From NCBI RefSeq assembly GCF_008831285.2, contig NC_045140.1, positions 12,148,505 through 12,212,504 on the forward strand: 64,000 nt of DNA, given 5' to 3'. The translations under genes were made by a program, and so were the position numbers. A model generated the notes under the pieces. The model did not search any database. It worked only from the letters and a program-made list of their open reading frames with translations, and was not told the origin of the DNA. The stretch comes from Nymphaea colorata (Eukaryota; Streptophyta; Magnoliopsida; Nymphaeales; Nymphaeaceae). Of the stretch, positions 36,111 through 48,215 are shown piece after piece (positions within the stretch are counted from its first letter, which is position 1; the number at the start of each line of letters is the position of its first letter).

Positions 36111-37357
36111 TTTTCTGCGCGAAGGTAAGTCATCAAGGTAGGGGAGGACTGCCCATTAAGCCATAAATTGCCACTAATTCCCCGAGAGGTGTCTGTTACT
36201 GTTGGAGAAGGCCCAACGCATTCTCTCAAACAACTCGGGACAAAATATCTCTGCGTTTTTGCGCTCGCCCTTAGTCCAAAAATGTCTTTACACAACTTGC
36301 TCTGGCGTGCAGATGTTGTCAATTTTTTTTTTTAATTATTAATGAGGCTGGACTTGGAAGTCAGGTTCGATAAAATTGGGACTTATTCAAGATCTTCAAC
36401 TTGAGCTTCTTAGTTTCAGAAAAATTTCTTTTGCAGGCATATTTTCCACTCAAAATTAGAAAGACATCCTTATGATTTTTTTACTAAAGCTCATTTTTTT
36501 CAGAAAAGCTGTTAAACAAACGCCCAGAATATATTTTGTTTAATGGAAAAGGAAACGCCAGCTAAAACAATAAAAAAGTAGTATAGTGATAAAAATAATG
36601 TTGGGAAAAAGTTGGATAACTTTTGCCCTTTTTTAAGAGAATGGAATTTCACTTCAAGTGCTTAGTTGACAGCTTTCACAAAAGAATGAAAGTTTTTTTA
36701 TAGTGAATTATGAAAATTAGTTTCTTTTAAGTTATAAGTGAAAAGTAAGTTAAGTTTGATGCTTCCATATTTCGATTAGCCTCCCACATTTTTCCCAAGA
36801 ACCACAGAGGGATTCCCTCCGTACTTCTAAACTTGGCACCGGTTCCAAACTCATGCTCGTGCACAAGTTCGTTCAAAAGTGCAGATAGGTATGTTCACAG
36901 TGAATTTGTTATTATTGGACTTCTGAATGTTATTCTTTTTCTTTAGCAAAAGAAATTTGTCAAGTAAATTTGTTCACATTGAATTTGTTATGATTTGACT
37001 TTTGAATCGTAATTTTTTTTAAAACAAAAGTAATATGTCAACTTTACATTCTTTCTCTCTCCAACAGCAGTTCTTGCCTGTGAAATGAGTTCCATAGCAG
37101 GGCAAGGCGTAGATTAGCCAATTCAAATGCTGCAACCGTGAAGTTGAAGAGTTCCACCTGAATTGAACACCTTGTTCTGTAACCTCTTAAACCTCCTGCA
37201 TGTCCTTTCCTGCTGCTGCGACGTGGCTTCTACTGCCAAGCACCATCTTCGAAATGGTGCACGTAGCAGTCGCATCTTTCTCACTCTTTCTCTCTCCATG
37301 TCATGCGAGGGCATAGAGGTATCCTTCCTCTTCTTTCTTCCACACGATACACCCAAG
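36111..37357. other. divergent intergenic region, HP20-like and BBE-like promoters
   Basis: About 1.2 kb between divergently transcribed genes, AT-rich, with poly-T runs. The phrase GTGAATTTGTTAT/GAATTTGTTATGATT repeats near 36900 and 36976. No clear TATA box was found. A frame upstream of 37358 is open in phase with the BBE-like gene but lacks features of the family. Confidence 0.35.
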
Positions 37358-39065
37358 ATGTATCAGATGACATTCTTAGCAGTGGCCAACCTCTTTGCCC
37401 TTTTTCTCTTCTCATCTCCCTCTGCATCGGTAGATACAGATTTTTTCTTCTCTTGTCTCATTCACAATTTCCCCATCCCGCTTACTTCCCTTGACGGCAT
37501 CCTCCATAGCCCCGACACCTCCTCGTACTCTTCCCTCCTGCATTTCTCAATGCAAAACCTTCGTTTTTCCTCTCCCAACCTCAAGCCGCAACTCATTATA
37601 ACACCCCATACAGAGTCTGAAGTCCAAGCCTCTGTCTTTTGTTGTAAGCAGCACAATATCCAAATTCGAGTCAGGAGTGGTGGTCATGACTATGAGGGCC
37701 TCTCCTATGCCTCAACCACTCCATTTGTGACCATGGACCTCATGAACTTAACAAGAATCAATATAGATACAGTGGATTACACTGCACGGGTGGAAGGTGG
37801 TGCTACACTTGGTGAAGTCTACTACAGGATAGCAGAGAAAACTAGCATCCATGGTTTCCCTGCCGGTGTCTGCTCCACTGTTGGTGTCGGCGGGCACATT
37901 GCTGGAGGGGGTTTCGGCATGATGTCGAGGAAGTTCGGCCTCGCTGCCGATCATGTCATCGATGCTCGGGTAGTGGATGTAAATGGAAGGGTTCTTAGTA
38001 GAGACTCAATGGGGGAAGATCTCTTTTGGGCCATCAGAGGAGGTGGGGCTTCAAGTTTTGGTGTCATCACTGCGTGGAAGGTTAGCTTGGTCTCCGTTCC
38101 CCAACTTGTTACCGTCTTCACAGTATCTAGAAGCACGAAGAAAGAAGCAATTCAACTAGTTGGCAGATGGCAGTACATTGCACACCAGCTGCATGATGAT
38201 CTTTTTATCAGAGTCATATTTGAAGCTAATCAAGGGGAGAACAGGGAGAGAGCAATTAAGGTCGTATTTAATTCTCTGTTTCTTGGGCCTGTTGAAGAGC
38301 TAATACCAGGAATGAATGAGAAATTTCCTGAACTGGGCTTGAAAGACAGACTGTAAAGAGATGACATGGATAGAATCCGTTTTGTACTTTAATTGGTTTC
38401 CTCCAAACTCTCCAATTGAAGTATTGTTGGATAGGAAGAGCAGGGAGAAGACTTATTTCAAGGGGAAATCTGATTTTGTTGGAAAGCTCATACCAGAAAG
38501 AGTGTGGAGTGGGTTGTGGGACAGAATACTGCAGCAAGAGATTGTCTTTGTGATTTTGGATCCTCATGGTGGAAAGATGAGCGGCAGGTTGGAGGGCGAA
38601 CTCCCATTTCCTCACAGGAATGGTAGCTTGTTCAACGTACAGTACGTGTTGAAATGGAGCAAAGAAGAAGAAGGGCCCTCTAAGATGGAATGGTTGAGAG
38701 ATTTGTACGAGGTTATGGGTCCTCATGTCTCACAAAATCCAAGAAGTGCCTATATAAATTACAGAGACCTCGACTTGGGAATCAACTTAGAAGAGAAGGG
38801 TGGATATGAGGAAGCAAAAGTTTGGGGTTACAGATACTTTAAGGGAAACTTTATGAGATTAGCGGCTGTGAAGGGCAGATTCGATCCGAGCAATTTGTTT
38901 AGAAATGAGCAGAGCATTCCCCCACTTTTGCTGACGAGAAAAAGTGAAAGCCTCTCTCGAGGTTGTAACTCTCATTTCCGAAGGAAAAGTGTAGTACTTG
39001 GTAGTACCGAAATGGTCTTAGAGATCATTATCCAAGTGCTATATTTCATTAATCTCTTTTTTTGA
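37358..39065 (+). pseudogene. berberine bridge enzyme-like FAD oxidase, intronless, one frameshift
   Basis: Frame 1 (37358-38356) encodes a signal peptide (MTFLAVANLFALFLFSSPSA) and the FAD-binding domain. It contains RSGGHDYEGLSY, where His110 should form the 8-alpha histidyl-FAD bond, and GVCSTVGVGGHIAGGGFGM, where Cys172 should form the second bond; Ser replaces the usual Pro after Cys. Frame 2 (about 38345-39065) encodes the substrate region (MTWIESVLYFNWF) and the C-terminal BBE domain (YINYRDLDLG, YFKGNFMRLAAVKGRFDP, NLFRNEQSIPPL). The frames join at GAAAG (38341-38345): one A too many moves the expected GLKTDCKEMTW out of frame. The family oxidises alcohols and saccharides, including cell-wall fragments and monolignols, outside the cell. 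A hydrophobic 45-residue tail beyond IPPL is unusual. It is either a young pseudogene or an assembly indel. Confidence 0.88.
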
Positions 39066-39259
39066 GTCCAGGATCTGTTTGATTGACAGATATTGGTGAT
39101 TCTTTCTTACTAATGTCTAAACCTGAATCTATTAATCGACTGCAGTTACTATTTCCTCCTTACATATCCTGCTAAAAACTTTAGTAACCACCATGAAATC
39201 AGCTCTGGTTAAGGGATTTTTTCCATGTTCTTTTGGAAATCATATGCACATCCATTTAC

Positions 39260-42206
39260 TGTAACCCGCTGCGTTTGGGCGGAGCGGGTCGGGTCAGGGT
39301 CCAGACCCGGACCCTAGCCCCACGCGAGAGGAGCCCGACGCTGTCCCTCCTCCCTCGCTTTCTCTTCTCCCTCGCTTTCCTCTTACCGTCTCTTCCTTAC
39401 CCACGACAGACGGCGGCATTGAGGTGAACCCTGTCGTCCCCTGCCTCTTCCTCTCTTCTCTTTTCTTCTCCTTCCCATTTTCTTTTCCCTCCTCCCTCTC
39501 CCACTGTCTCTCGTCTCCCCTCTCCACCGAACGACTCCCCCCACTCTCCACCGTCTCTCTCTTCTCTCCCGTCCTCTCCCCTCACTGCCTTCTTTTTCCC
39601 TTTTGACCGAACCCTCTCCCCTATCAGTCCCCCTCCGTTTTTCCCTCTTTCTCCCTCTATTCGACCTCCCTCTCTGTCCACGCTTCACGCTCTCTCCCCA
39701 TTTTCTGCTCGTTTTCTATTTTCTCCAATCAAGCACTTTCTCTCACTGATTTTCACTATGCTATCACTGTTGGATCCGTTTTCAGCTTGGGGATTTGTCC
39801 TCCCCCTCGTAACAGCAATTAGAGAAGGCCTTGGTGGTGGCGGCATTGGAGGATTTTAGCCGTTTGGGGACCACTTGGACGGGTGAGGTGGCTGCCGGGA
39901 GGATTACAGCAGTTTAGACCTTCAATCGGGGTGAGCAATGCGAAATTGAACCTATTTTATGATATATTTTTCTTTGGAACGCGTATAATTATTGTTTGAG
40001 CATGCTAGAGCTTAGAATTGATTAGTTGGAACACATGTTAGTGATTTCGTATTTGGGGGAAAGCTTGCGATTATGTTGGGAAGCGAAGATTCATATATTG
40101 GATGATCATTTAAGCATGATAGATTAATTTTCGAAGCATTGGGGGAAACATGGTAGAGTTTGTGAGGTTGTGGGGAAGATTTAGGACCGTTTTAGTGAGC
40201 TTGTAGCACGCGTTTTTGTGAACGGGTGCATCTTGGAGTTAAATAGGGATAACGTACATAAGTTGGATGTATCTTTGGGGTAGACGCCTTGATTTAAGAA
40301 AAAGGGAATTTTGAGAAAGGCGTTAGTGATAGACGGATTGATGGCTTTGAGTTTTGGCATCTATTGGCACGGCTAGAAGTGGGAAGTGACCCTTTTGGAG
40401 AACTTGTGGGTCGACACTACCCGTCGACACCCTCTTGAGGCGATGACACGTGTCTCAATGAGTTTGTTTTGTTTTTGTTTGAATTGTTGAGGTATGAAGT
40501 AGGAATCTTATCTTGTGTTTGTGTCTGCAGGTACATCGGGTACGTCCCGTCGACCTTGAGCTACCGGATTCGAAGCTCGAGGCATTTTGAAGATTCTTGT
40601 GAACGCGCCACAGGTATGGCGACACTCCAGGCAAATCCCTGCCTGGGCAAGTGAATGAATGTGTGTTCCTAGGATCATGGGATCCTAGAATTTGTGATGT
40701 GAATTGATTGAGTGTTCCGTGGATGAATGTGGGTATGCATGTACATAAATTGATATATAATATGAATTGTTTTGAAAGGCTTATAGTAATTGTTTTGATA
40801 ATGTTACGCATTTGCATGTGCATGCTAGAATTGATAACTGTTTAGGACAGATGAGGCGGGGTATCGAGTTGAGTGTCTCCTCGACCCCAATTGTGCATTA
40901 GAAAGCATCCTATAATGATAACTGCATAGGACAACTACGAGCCCACCACAGATTGAGACTACTCTCTGTGGTTTGGCTAAGTTTTCAAAGATGTGATTGT
41001 TATGATGATGAATGTGAATGTTATGTTTATTGAATACCCATTGCCGCGGGCAATGATGCAAATGTTTGCACAGTTGGTAGTTGTACTCATATTGTTATGA
41101 CGGCTAGCCAAAACTGTTGTGGTTACGTGTAACCCTCGTGTGGAGGCAATTGGAGGTGTGAGTTCACTCGTGAAGTGAACCAACCTCAGGAGCTAGCCAG
41201 TTAAATGTGTTTGTGCAAGTATAAGTATAAGAACGAAAGAATAAGAGATGAGAGGCCAGTGAGATGTGACTATGTGTATGGGAGTTGTCCCGCTTTCGCC
41301 ACTGGTCTCGCCTGTTCGGAGCACAGGCGGTGCAAGGCCCCAGGGTACTGTTGTTTGATGTGCTTGGAGCGTAGGCTCCCGCCTTCCCAACCTGGGTGTC
41401 CTAGGGAAGGCTGAGTATCTCTCCTTGGAATTCACACATCCATGGATGAGTGCTCTACCGCTGCAGTGGATAGATGGATCCATACTGTTCTGAGCCACCA
41501 CGGGGGTTCTCTCTCGGCTGTGGGCCGCCCGCGATGTGCACGTGCCTGTGTTTGCACCCACAGGAACTGTAAATTCACTGATAGTAATGAAACTGAAATG
41601 TATGTGATTGAAATGTATAGGATTGTTGTACATGTGACTGTTGTGCTTATGAATGCAAGTGACATGTTGATGATGCATTGCATGTGATTGAAATTATGTT
41701 ATTGTAGCCATTGAGTGGCCTCTGCATGTCGTGTCCTGACACGACATAATGATAGATCGTTCTGATGTTTGCTTGTATATTTGAGCCTTACTTGAGAGGG
41801 TTTGGCATTTTCCTGGCTTGTTGCCATACTGCGAAGGCTGAGCCTTCAGTTGTTTTCTTTTTCAGGTTTTGGCAGACCCGGGACAACAGGTTGAGCAGAT
41901 GGCTTCACTCACGTCCTATTGGGGTGGTTTTGGGATTGTCGTTTGTAGTGCCGGCGCGTCATGTTTTGGTTTTATTGATGTCTTCTTTTTGTTAGGCATC
42001 AATGTTAGTGATTTTGGGGCATTTTGGTTATGCACATAGATGTGAATTTGTATGAAACAAAATGGTTATATCAATAAAAGTTCGCCCCATTGTTTTGAAT
42101 TGCTTGGCTCATCGTCTTTTTGAATTATTGGGTAGTCACACCTCGATGCCTTATGTTTAGAAAAAAAAAAATATAGTTTGAGGGTTAAAAAGGTCGGGGT
42201 GTGACA
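39260..42206 (+). mobile_element. 2.95-kb solo LTR, probably Ty3/gypsy, with TSD
   Basis: The element starts TGTAACCCGCTG at 39260 and ends GGGGTGTGACA at 42206, so it has TG...CA ends. It is flanked by identical 5-bp target duplications TTTAC at 39255-39259 and 42207-42211. The GGGTGTGACA end is typical of plant gypsy LTRs. No gag or pol sequence lies inside, so this is one LTR left by recombination rather than a full element. Internal features are a 380-bp pyrimidine-rich zone (39340-39720) and a polyadenylation signal AATAAA at 42073, as expected near the R region. Short ORFs inside are random. The large size suggests a lineage with giant LTRs. Strand is assigned from the AATAAA. Confidence 0.82.
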
Positions 42207-42631
42207 TTTACACGTAAGTAGGTCCACTAATTTTTTTGCATGGAAAAAAAAATTCTGTGCCTACTTCAATGTGAGAGAGCTTGAAACTTCTTAGTGCCAA
42301 GCCAAAACATAGACCAAGATGTGACATGGGTAAGTTCGCAAGCTGCTATTGGGAAGTGAAGAGCCTTACTTCAGTTTCATGAATGACTATTCTTCACAAA
42401 ACAAAAAGGAAATGTAGTCTTATTTGTTCCTGTTCAGACATGGAGCTCTATCTCTCTATCTCTAAAACAGAGGAGGTGTGTCTGTAGCGGAGATACGTCC
42501 AAATTCGATCTAGACTTTATACCACTTAGCCTGGTCATTCTATAAATCCAGACATATGTGACAATATCGAGTTAAAGGTCGGAGAAGAAGATATATATAT
42601 ATATATATATATCACTTGGCAACCTTTCCAT
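42207..42631. other. short spacer between two LTR elements
   Basis: Contains the right target duplication of the solo LTR at its start and a TA microsatellite at about 42592-42612. The 5 bases before the next LTR (TCCAT, 42627-42631) are the likely left target duplication of the copia element. No gene is seen. Confidence 0.5.
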
Positions 42632-43664
42632 TGTTTGGAAAAACAGACACAGGCCCAGTGGCGTTGTACTTCACAGTTGATGACTCGTAAATAAGCACCC
42701 GAGTGATTGTACTTCACAGGTAGCGTTGTACTTCACAGTTGATGACTCGTAAATAAGCACCCGAGTGATTGTACTTCACAGGTAGTTGATGACTAGTAAA
42801 TAAGAAGCACCTGAGTGATTATACTTCACAGGTGATGAATCACAACAATCTGTAAATAAGCACTTGACTTCTATCCCGTGCACCAGCAATGCAAAATACT
42901 TCTTCCACCCTAGCTCCAAAAATAAAACCCTTATCATCCAAGGGATCTTACAAATATATATATTTTGATGCACAATAATGAAACAAGCAAAGAAAGATAT
43001 AATCTCAAGCAAGAGAAGAGAGAGATCAATTTTAACATGGAAAACCCTCTCAAAATAAGAGGGTTAAACCACTGAGAGCAACCCAATAACAAATCCACTA
43101 TGCAATATGGAAACAACTACAAGAGGGAAATATATGATCCTACACTTCAAAAGCCCAAAAAATCACCAAAATAGAGACACAATAATTCAAATGACCAAAA
43201 TAGAGAAGCAATGATGCAAATGAATAGGAGGAAGTGAAAGAATATCTCCTAATTGAGAGTGATTATCTTTCCATAACAAAAAGGCTGTCTTTGTCTTGCC
43301 CTAATCTTCAATAATCAAAGAGAAAAAGAATAGAAGAAAAAACAAACAGTAATGGAATCTTTCTCTCTTGTTAGAATCTCTTTAATGGCTTCAAAAATCA
43401 ATGGAGAACAAGAACTATCTCTTTCTTTCTTTCTCTCTCTTTAAGAACAACTCATAAAGAAGAAGAAGAATGCCCAAAAGCCCTAACCCTCACAAGAAAA
43501 ATTGGGCGTCCTTCTCTTTCGGCCCCCTTTTTAAAAATATTCAGTTTTAATCCACCAAATTTATTGAAATCTCTCATTTTCATTTATGTCAAGTACGGGT
43601 GCTTTCCTTTTTCTTTTTGGCTTGGATCTAGATTTTTCACATGGAGGTGATCCAGCCCAAAACA
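42632..43664 (-). repeat. left LTR (3' LTR) of the minus-strand copia element
   Basis: Runs from TGTTTGGAAAA at 42632 to CCCAAAACA at 43664. It is followed by the complement of a polypurine tract (TCCCCCCCTCACCA, 43665-43678), which fixes the inner edge. It aligns over most of its length with 47344-48210 (for example TTTTGATGCACAATAAT and TTTGGCTTGGAT). It is about 160 bp longer because of an internal tandem repeat near its outer end. Confidence 0.85.
42661..42833. repeat. tandem repeat inside the LTR: two identical 62-bp units plus a diverged third
   Basis: 42661-42722 and 42723-42784 are identical over 62 bp, each starting GCGTTGTACTTCACAG and ending TTCACAGGTA. A third partial unit follows at 42785-42833 with several changes. 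The other LTR has only one unit equivalent (near 47367-47430). The perfect identity shows the last duplication is recent compared with the age of the LTR pair. Confidence 0.93.
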
Positions 43665-46600
43665 TCCCCCCCTCACCAACTGTGTGGAGGATCTCTTCAA
43701 ACTAGCGATGGAACAACACACTTCAAATTTTGAACGAGGCAATTCTTTAGTCATCATATCAACACCATTGTCATCTGTATGAATTTTCTTAAGCTCAAGT
43801 TGCTTTACTTCTAACATATCAGGTATCCAATGATAATTCACATCAATGTGTTTCAGCCTTGCATGAAAGGTAGAATTCTTGCCAAAGATAAATCACACTC
43901 TCACTGCCACAAAACAAAACATACTTTTCTTGAGCAAGACCAAGTTTCAGCATAAACTTTTTCATCCATAATAATTATTTAATAGCATCTATCACTACAA
44001 TAAACTCTACCTCTAGTAAAAAGTATCACACATTTTTTAAATCTAGACTGCCATGACACTGCACCACCTGCTGAAGTGATCAAATAACCAAATATAGATT
44101 TTCTAGAATCAACATCACCAGTCATATTTGAATCTGTGTAACCTATCAAAGTAGGTTTCTATCAACCCAAATGTGGACACATATTACTAGTGCTTCAAAG
44201 ATATTTCAAAATCCATTTCGTATCTTACCAAGATTTGAGAAAAACCTACTCACAACTCCAATTGCATGAGCAATGTCTGACCTGGTACATACCATAACAT
44301 ACATTAAACTACCAACGGTTGAAGCATACAAAATCTTATGCATGTCTTCTTTCTCATCATCTGTGGAAGGACTCTGCTTCATACTCAGCTTAAATTGTGC
44401 TCCAAGTGGGTATTCACTGCTTTAGCCTTGTCTATATTGAATCTTTGAAGTACATTTTGGATGTACTTCTCTTGTGATAGCCACAACTTCTTTCTTTCTC
44501 TATCTCGAACAATCTTCATGCCAAAATTCTAATTTGTGGGTCTCAAATATTTAGTGGCAAATGTTTTGCCCAATTATTTCTTTAAGTTAGTAATTCTTGA
44601 AGTATTTTTTAGCAACAATGAGCCTGTCGTCAACATGGAGCAACAAGATAACAAAGTTATCATATGAAAATTTCTTAATAAAAACATAGTGGTAGTATGC
44701 TTGTAACCATGCTTTCCCATAAAAGACTTAAACTTTTTGTGCCACTGTATAGAAGTTTGCTTTAAACCATACACGCTCTTTCTCAATTTATAAACATAGT
44801 CTTCTTTTCTTTTCCTTTCAAACCCTTCAAGCTGCATTGTATATATTTTCTCTTCAAAATCACCATGAAGAAAGACTGTTTCACATCCATTGGTTCAACT
44901 TTTAGATTTAGACTTGATGTCAAACTTAAGATAACTTGAATGGATGACATTTTAACAAGGTAAAAATATTTTTTCAAAATCAACACCTTTCTTTTGAAAA
45001 AAACCTCTCACAACCACCTTAGCTTTATATCGTGGGTGATAAGAGTTTTCAACATGTTTTACTCTAAAAACCCAATGATTCTTCAAAGTCTTTTTACCTT
45101 TAGGTAATTGCACAAGATTAAAGGTATGCTTGTCATATAAAGATTGCATCTCGTCTTCCATTAATCCAATCTACTTCTCTTTTTGCACAACTTGCATAGT
45201 TTTTTCATAGATCTCAAATTATTTACAATCTATCAACAAAACATAGTTATGTGTAAGATAGCATGTAGATGGTCTTATCTCTCTAGTAGATCTACAAAGT
45301 GACTCTATATTTGAAGAGGAATATACTTTAAACTTCCTACTATCACATCATATTGGCCAACATTATGTTGTGAATCTTTAACATCCTCATGTGTCATCAT
45401 CAACCAAATTTGGGAATGAATACAAAGGAACATAATTCATATCAACTGTCTTGCTTTTACACTGAGATGTCTTATCAATTGCTTTTTCAATATCTTTAAT
45501 ATTTTAATTCTCAACAAAAACTATATTTCTGTTTCTAATGAGTTTCTTTTCAATAGGATCGTACAATTTTTACCCAACTCATATTCACTATACCCAAAAA
45601 ATATACACTGACGTGCCTTTGTTTCTAACTTAAATCTTTCATATTTTGGAACATGCACAAACGCTTTGCATCCAAAAACATATAACACCTTCTTGCTAGA
45701 CTAAAATTTATTTGAAACGTCACCATTCAAAGAAACATAATGAGACAAATTAACTATATGTGCAGCAACATATAAAGCTTCACTCAAAAAAGAATTAGGC
45801 AATTATGCCTTAGATAACATACATCTCAGGAATCTTAAGAAGAGTCTTTTGATGCCTTATTCCATGCATCCTGTAGTACTCACCAAAGGGACCCAAATAG
45901 TCACTTTCATTGTCACTGTGTATACACTTTAATTTTCTTTCAGTCTATCTTTCAACTAGAATATGAAATTGCTTGAATGTATCAAGCACTTGGTCCTTCA
46001 TCTTTAAAGTATAGACTTACACCTTTCTTGAATGGTCATCAATGATAGTGACAAAATAAAGTGCACTACCATGTGTACTAACCTTTAGTGGACTACAAAC
46101 ATATGAGTGAACAGACTTTAACAATTTCTTCTTTTTTGTAAGTTGTTGATTTTTAAATAAAATTCTTCTTTGCTTCCCAACCAAAGAAATGAGTATGTCT
46201 TTCTAGCTTTCTTTCTTCGCCTCAAGAAGAAGATTCATTTTAATAAAAAATCAATACATTTCCCACTCATATGACCCAACCTCTTGTACCACAACTTAGT
46301 AGATTTCTCATTCTTTGCCACATGCACTACATCTTTTGTAATTGATGCCTAAATAACATACAAGTTGTCATACTTTTTGCCTCGAGGCATAACAAGTGAA
46401 CCTCTAGTGAACTTCCATTGTCCATAATTGAAGGTGCTACATAAGCCATCATCATCAAGCTTTTCAGTTGAAATCAAATTCAATTGTATATCTAGCACAT
46501 ATCTGATATCCTTGAACTTTAATACAGTACTATTTTAACACAAATTTATTCTTGGTCTGTAAATTTATATCACCAAAACTAACAACCAGTTACAAACCAT

Positions 46601-47343
46601 CATTATCCATTCTCGAAACTCCACAATCACCAGAAGTATAGGTAACAAAAAATTCTTTATTTGAAGTAACATGGAGAGAGACACCACTATCAATCACCCG
46701 TATTATAGTTTGTTAAGTTCACAACATCTTCATCATAAACAACAACCAAGTCGTTACACACAGTCGTAGTGACATGATCACATTACCTTCATTTTTCTTT
46801 TCTTGCTTCTCATTACTTCTATTTTCTCGCGTCAACTGCAAGCAATACTTCTTGATGTGCCCCTTCTTTCCGCAATGATGACATTCTATATTCTTGTACC
46901 TTGACCTCTCTATTTGCTTCGGTTTTTGTTAATACCTTTCCCACTTTTATATTTATTTCTTCCTCAGTTCTCAATAACAAGCACCTCTAACTGTGGAGAG
47001 CAACCTTGAGATTTTCTTCTAATTTATTAATTTAAATATCGGCTTTAACAAGCTCCATAGAAACAACACCATTTAAAGCCGATCATTTAAATGAGTTTCA
47101 AGGACTTATTAATCAATTGTCTAACATGGGGATTAATTTTGCGAATGAAATTGTAGGGCTATGGATGCTTGCCACCCTATCAGATTCACGAAGGATATTT
47201 AGAGTCTCAAACACAAAGATGCAGAGCCTTTACAAACAAAAGGTTCTTCATTCTGTTCTTCTATATATTATAACTTTTGCCATTCAAACTTACCATACGA
47301 CTTGTGCCAAAATTCATTCTTAAACCAAACTCTATGCCACTTT
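43665..47343 (-). mobile_element. internal region of a Tnt1-like Ty1/copia element, decayed
   Basis: Read right to left. A probable decayed primer-binding site (complement of tRNA-iMet, ACTCTATGCCA) is at 47329-47339. The gag zinc knuckle ECHHCGKKGHIKKYC is at about 46890-46845. Integrase pieces are at about 45900-45570 (HGIRHQKTLLK, then VFGCKAFVHVP and ARQCIFFGYSEYELG-like segments). Reverse transcriptase is at about 45161-44574 (MEDEMQSLYDKHTFNLV, NHWVFRVK, KLRKSVYGLKQTSIQWHKKF). The RNase H end is at about 43870-43690 (YHWIPDMLE, KIHTDDNGVDMMTKELPR). Frames are broken throughout. This is the usual Tnt1/Hopscotch-type layout, with no extra genes seen. Confidence 0.9.
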
Positions 47344-48210
47344 TGTTGGGAAAATATGCATTAGCCAAATGATTGTACTTCACAGTTGAAGACAATGACT
47401 CACAACAACATGTAAATAAGCACTTTTATCTTGTGCACAAGCAAAGTAAAATGCTTCTTCCACCCGAGCTCCAAAAATAAAACCTTTATCATCCAAGAGA
47501 TCTCACAAATATATATATTTTGATGCACAATAATCAAACAAGAAACAAAAAGATAATCTCAAACAAGAGAGAGACACCAATTTTAACATGTAAAACCCTC
47601 TTAAAATGAGAGGTAAAAACCACAGTGTTAAGAGCAACCCAATAACAAATTTACTATGTCATATAGAAACAGCTACAAGAGTGCAATATATGATGTATAC
47701 GCTCCAAAAGCCCAAGAATCACTGAAATAGAGAAGCAATGATGCAAATGAAGAAGTGAAGTGGAGGAATATCACCTAATTGAGAGTAATGACATTCCCAT
47801 AACAAAAAAGTCCTCTTTCTTTTGATATAATCTTCAATAATCAAAGAGATAAAGAATGGAAGAAAAACCCGAACAGTAATGAAATCTTTCCCCTTCACAA
47901 TCTCTCTTTCTCTCTTGTTAGAATCTCTCTAATGACTTCAAGAATCAATGGAGAACAAGAACCCTCTCTTTCTTTCTTTTCTTTCTCTTCAAGAACAATA
48001 CACAAATGAGAAGAAGAATGCCCAAAAGCCCTACCCGCACAAGAAAAATCAGAGGTCCTTCTCTTTCAGCCCTCTTTGTAAAAAAATTCAGTTTTGGTCC
48101 ACCAAATTTATCGAAGTCGCTCCTCTTCATTTTTGTCAAGTACAGGTGTTTGCTTTTTTCTTTTTGGCTTGGATTTGGATCCTCCACATAAAGGTGATCC
48201 AACCCAACGT
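47344..48210 (-). repeat. right LTR (5' LTR) of the minus-strand copia element
   Basis: Begins TGTTGGGAAAATATG next to the primer-binding-site remnant and ends near CAACCCAACG at about 48210. The base after that starts TCCAC, which matches the left flank TCCAT at four of five positions and is the probable target duplication. The two LTRs differ at many positions by eye, so the insertion is old. Confidence 0.8.
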
Positions 48211-48215
48211 CCACA

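Noticed and set aside
36083-36322. Minus-strand ORF upstream of the HP20-like gene
   Set aside because: Lies in the intergenic region in a different frame; no recognisable domain.
37163-37357. Upstream in-frame extension of the BBE-like gene
   Set aside because: The signal peptide typical of the family begins at 37358-37367; the upstream part has no family features.
39294-39688. Overlapping Arg/Glu/Gly-rich minus-strand ORFs
   Set aside because: They read through the pyrimidine-rich zone of the solo LTR in several frames at once; low complexity, not genes.
39260-42206. Possible protein-coding or viral-derived element
   Set aside because: No reverse transcriptase, coat or movement-protein signature in any frame; the TG/CA ends and 5-bp duplication fit a solo LTR.
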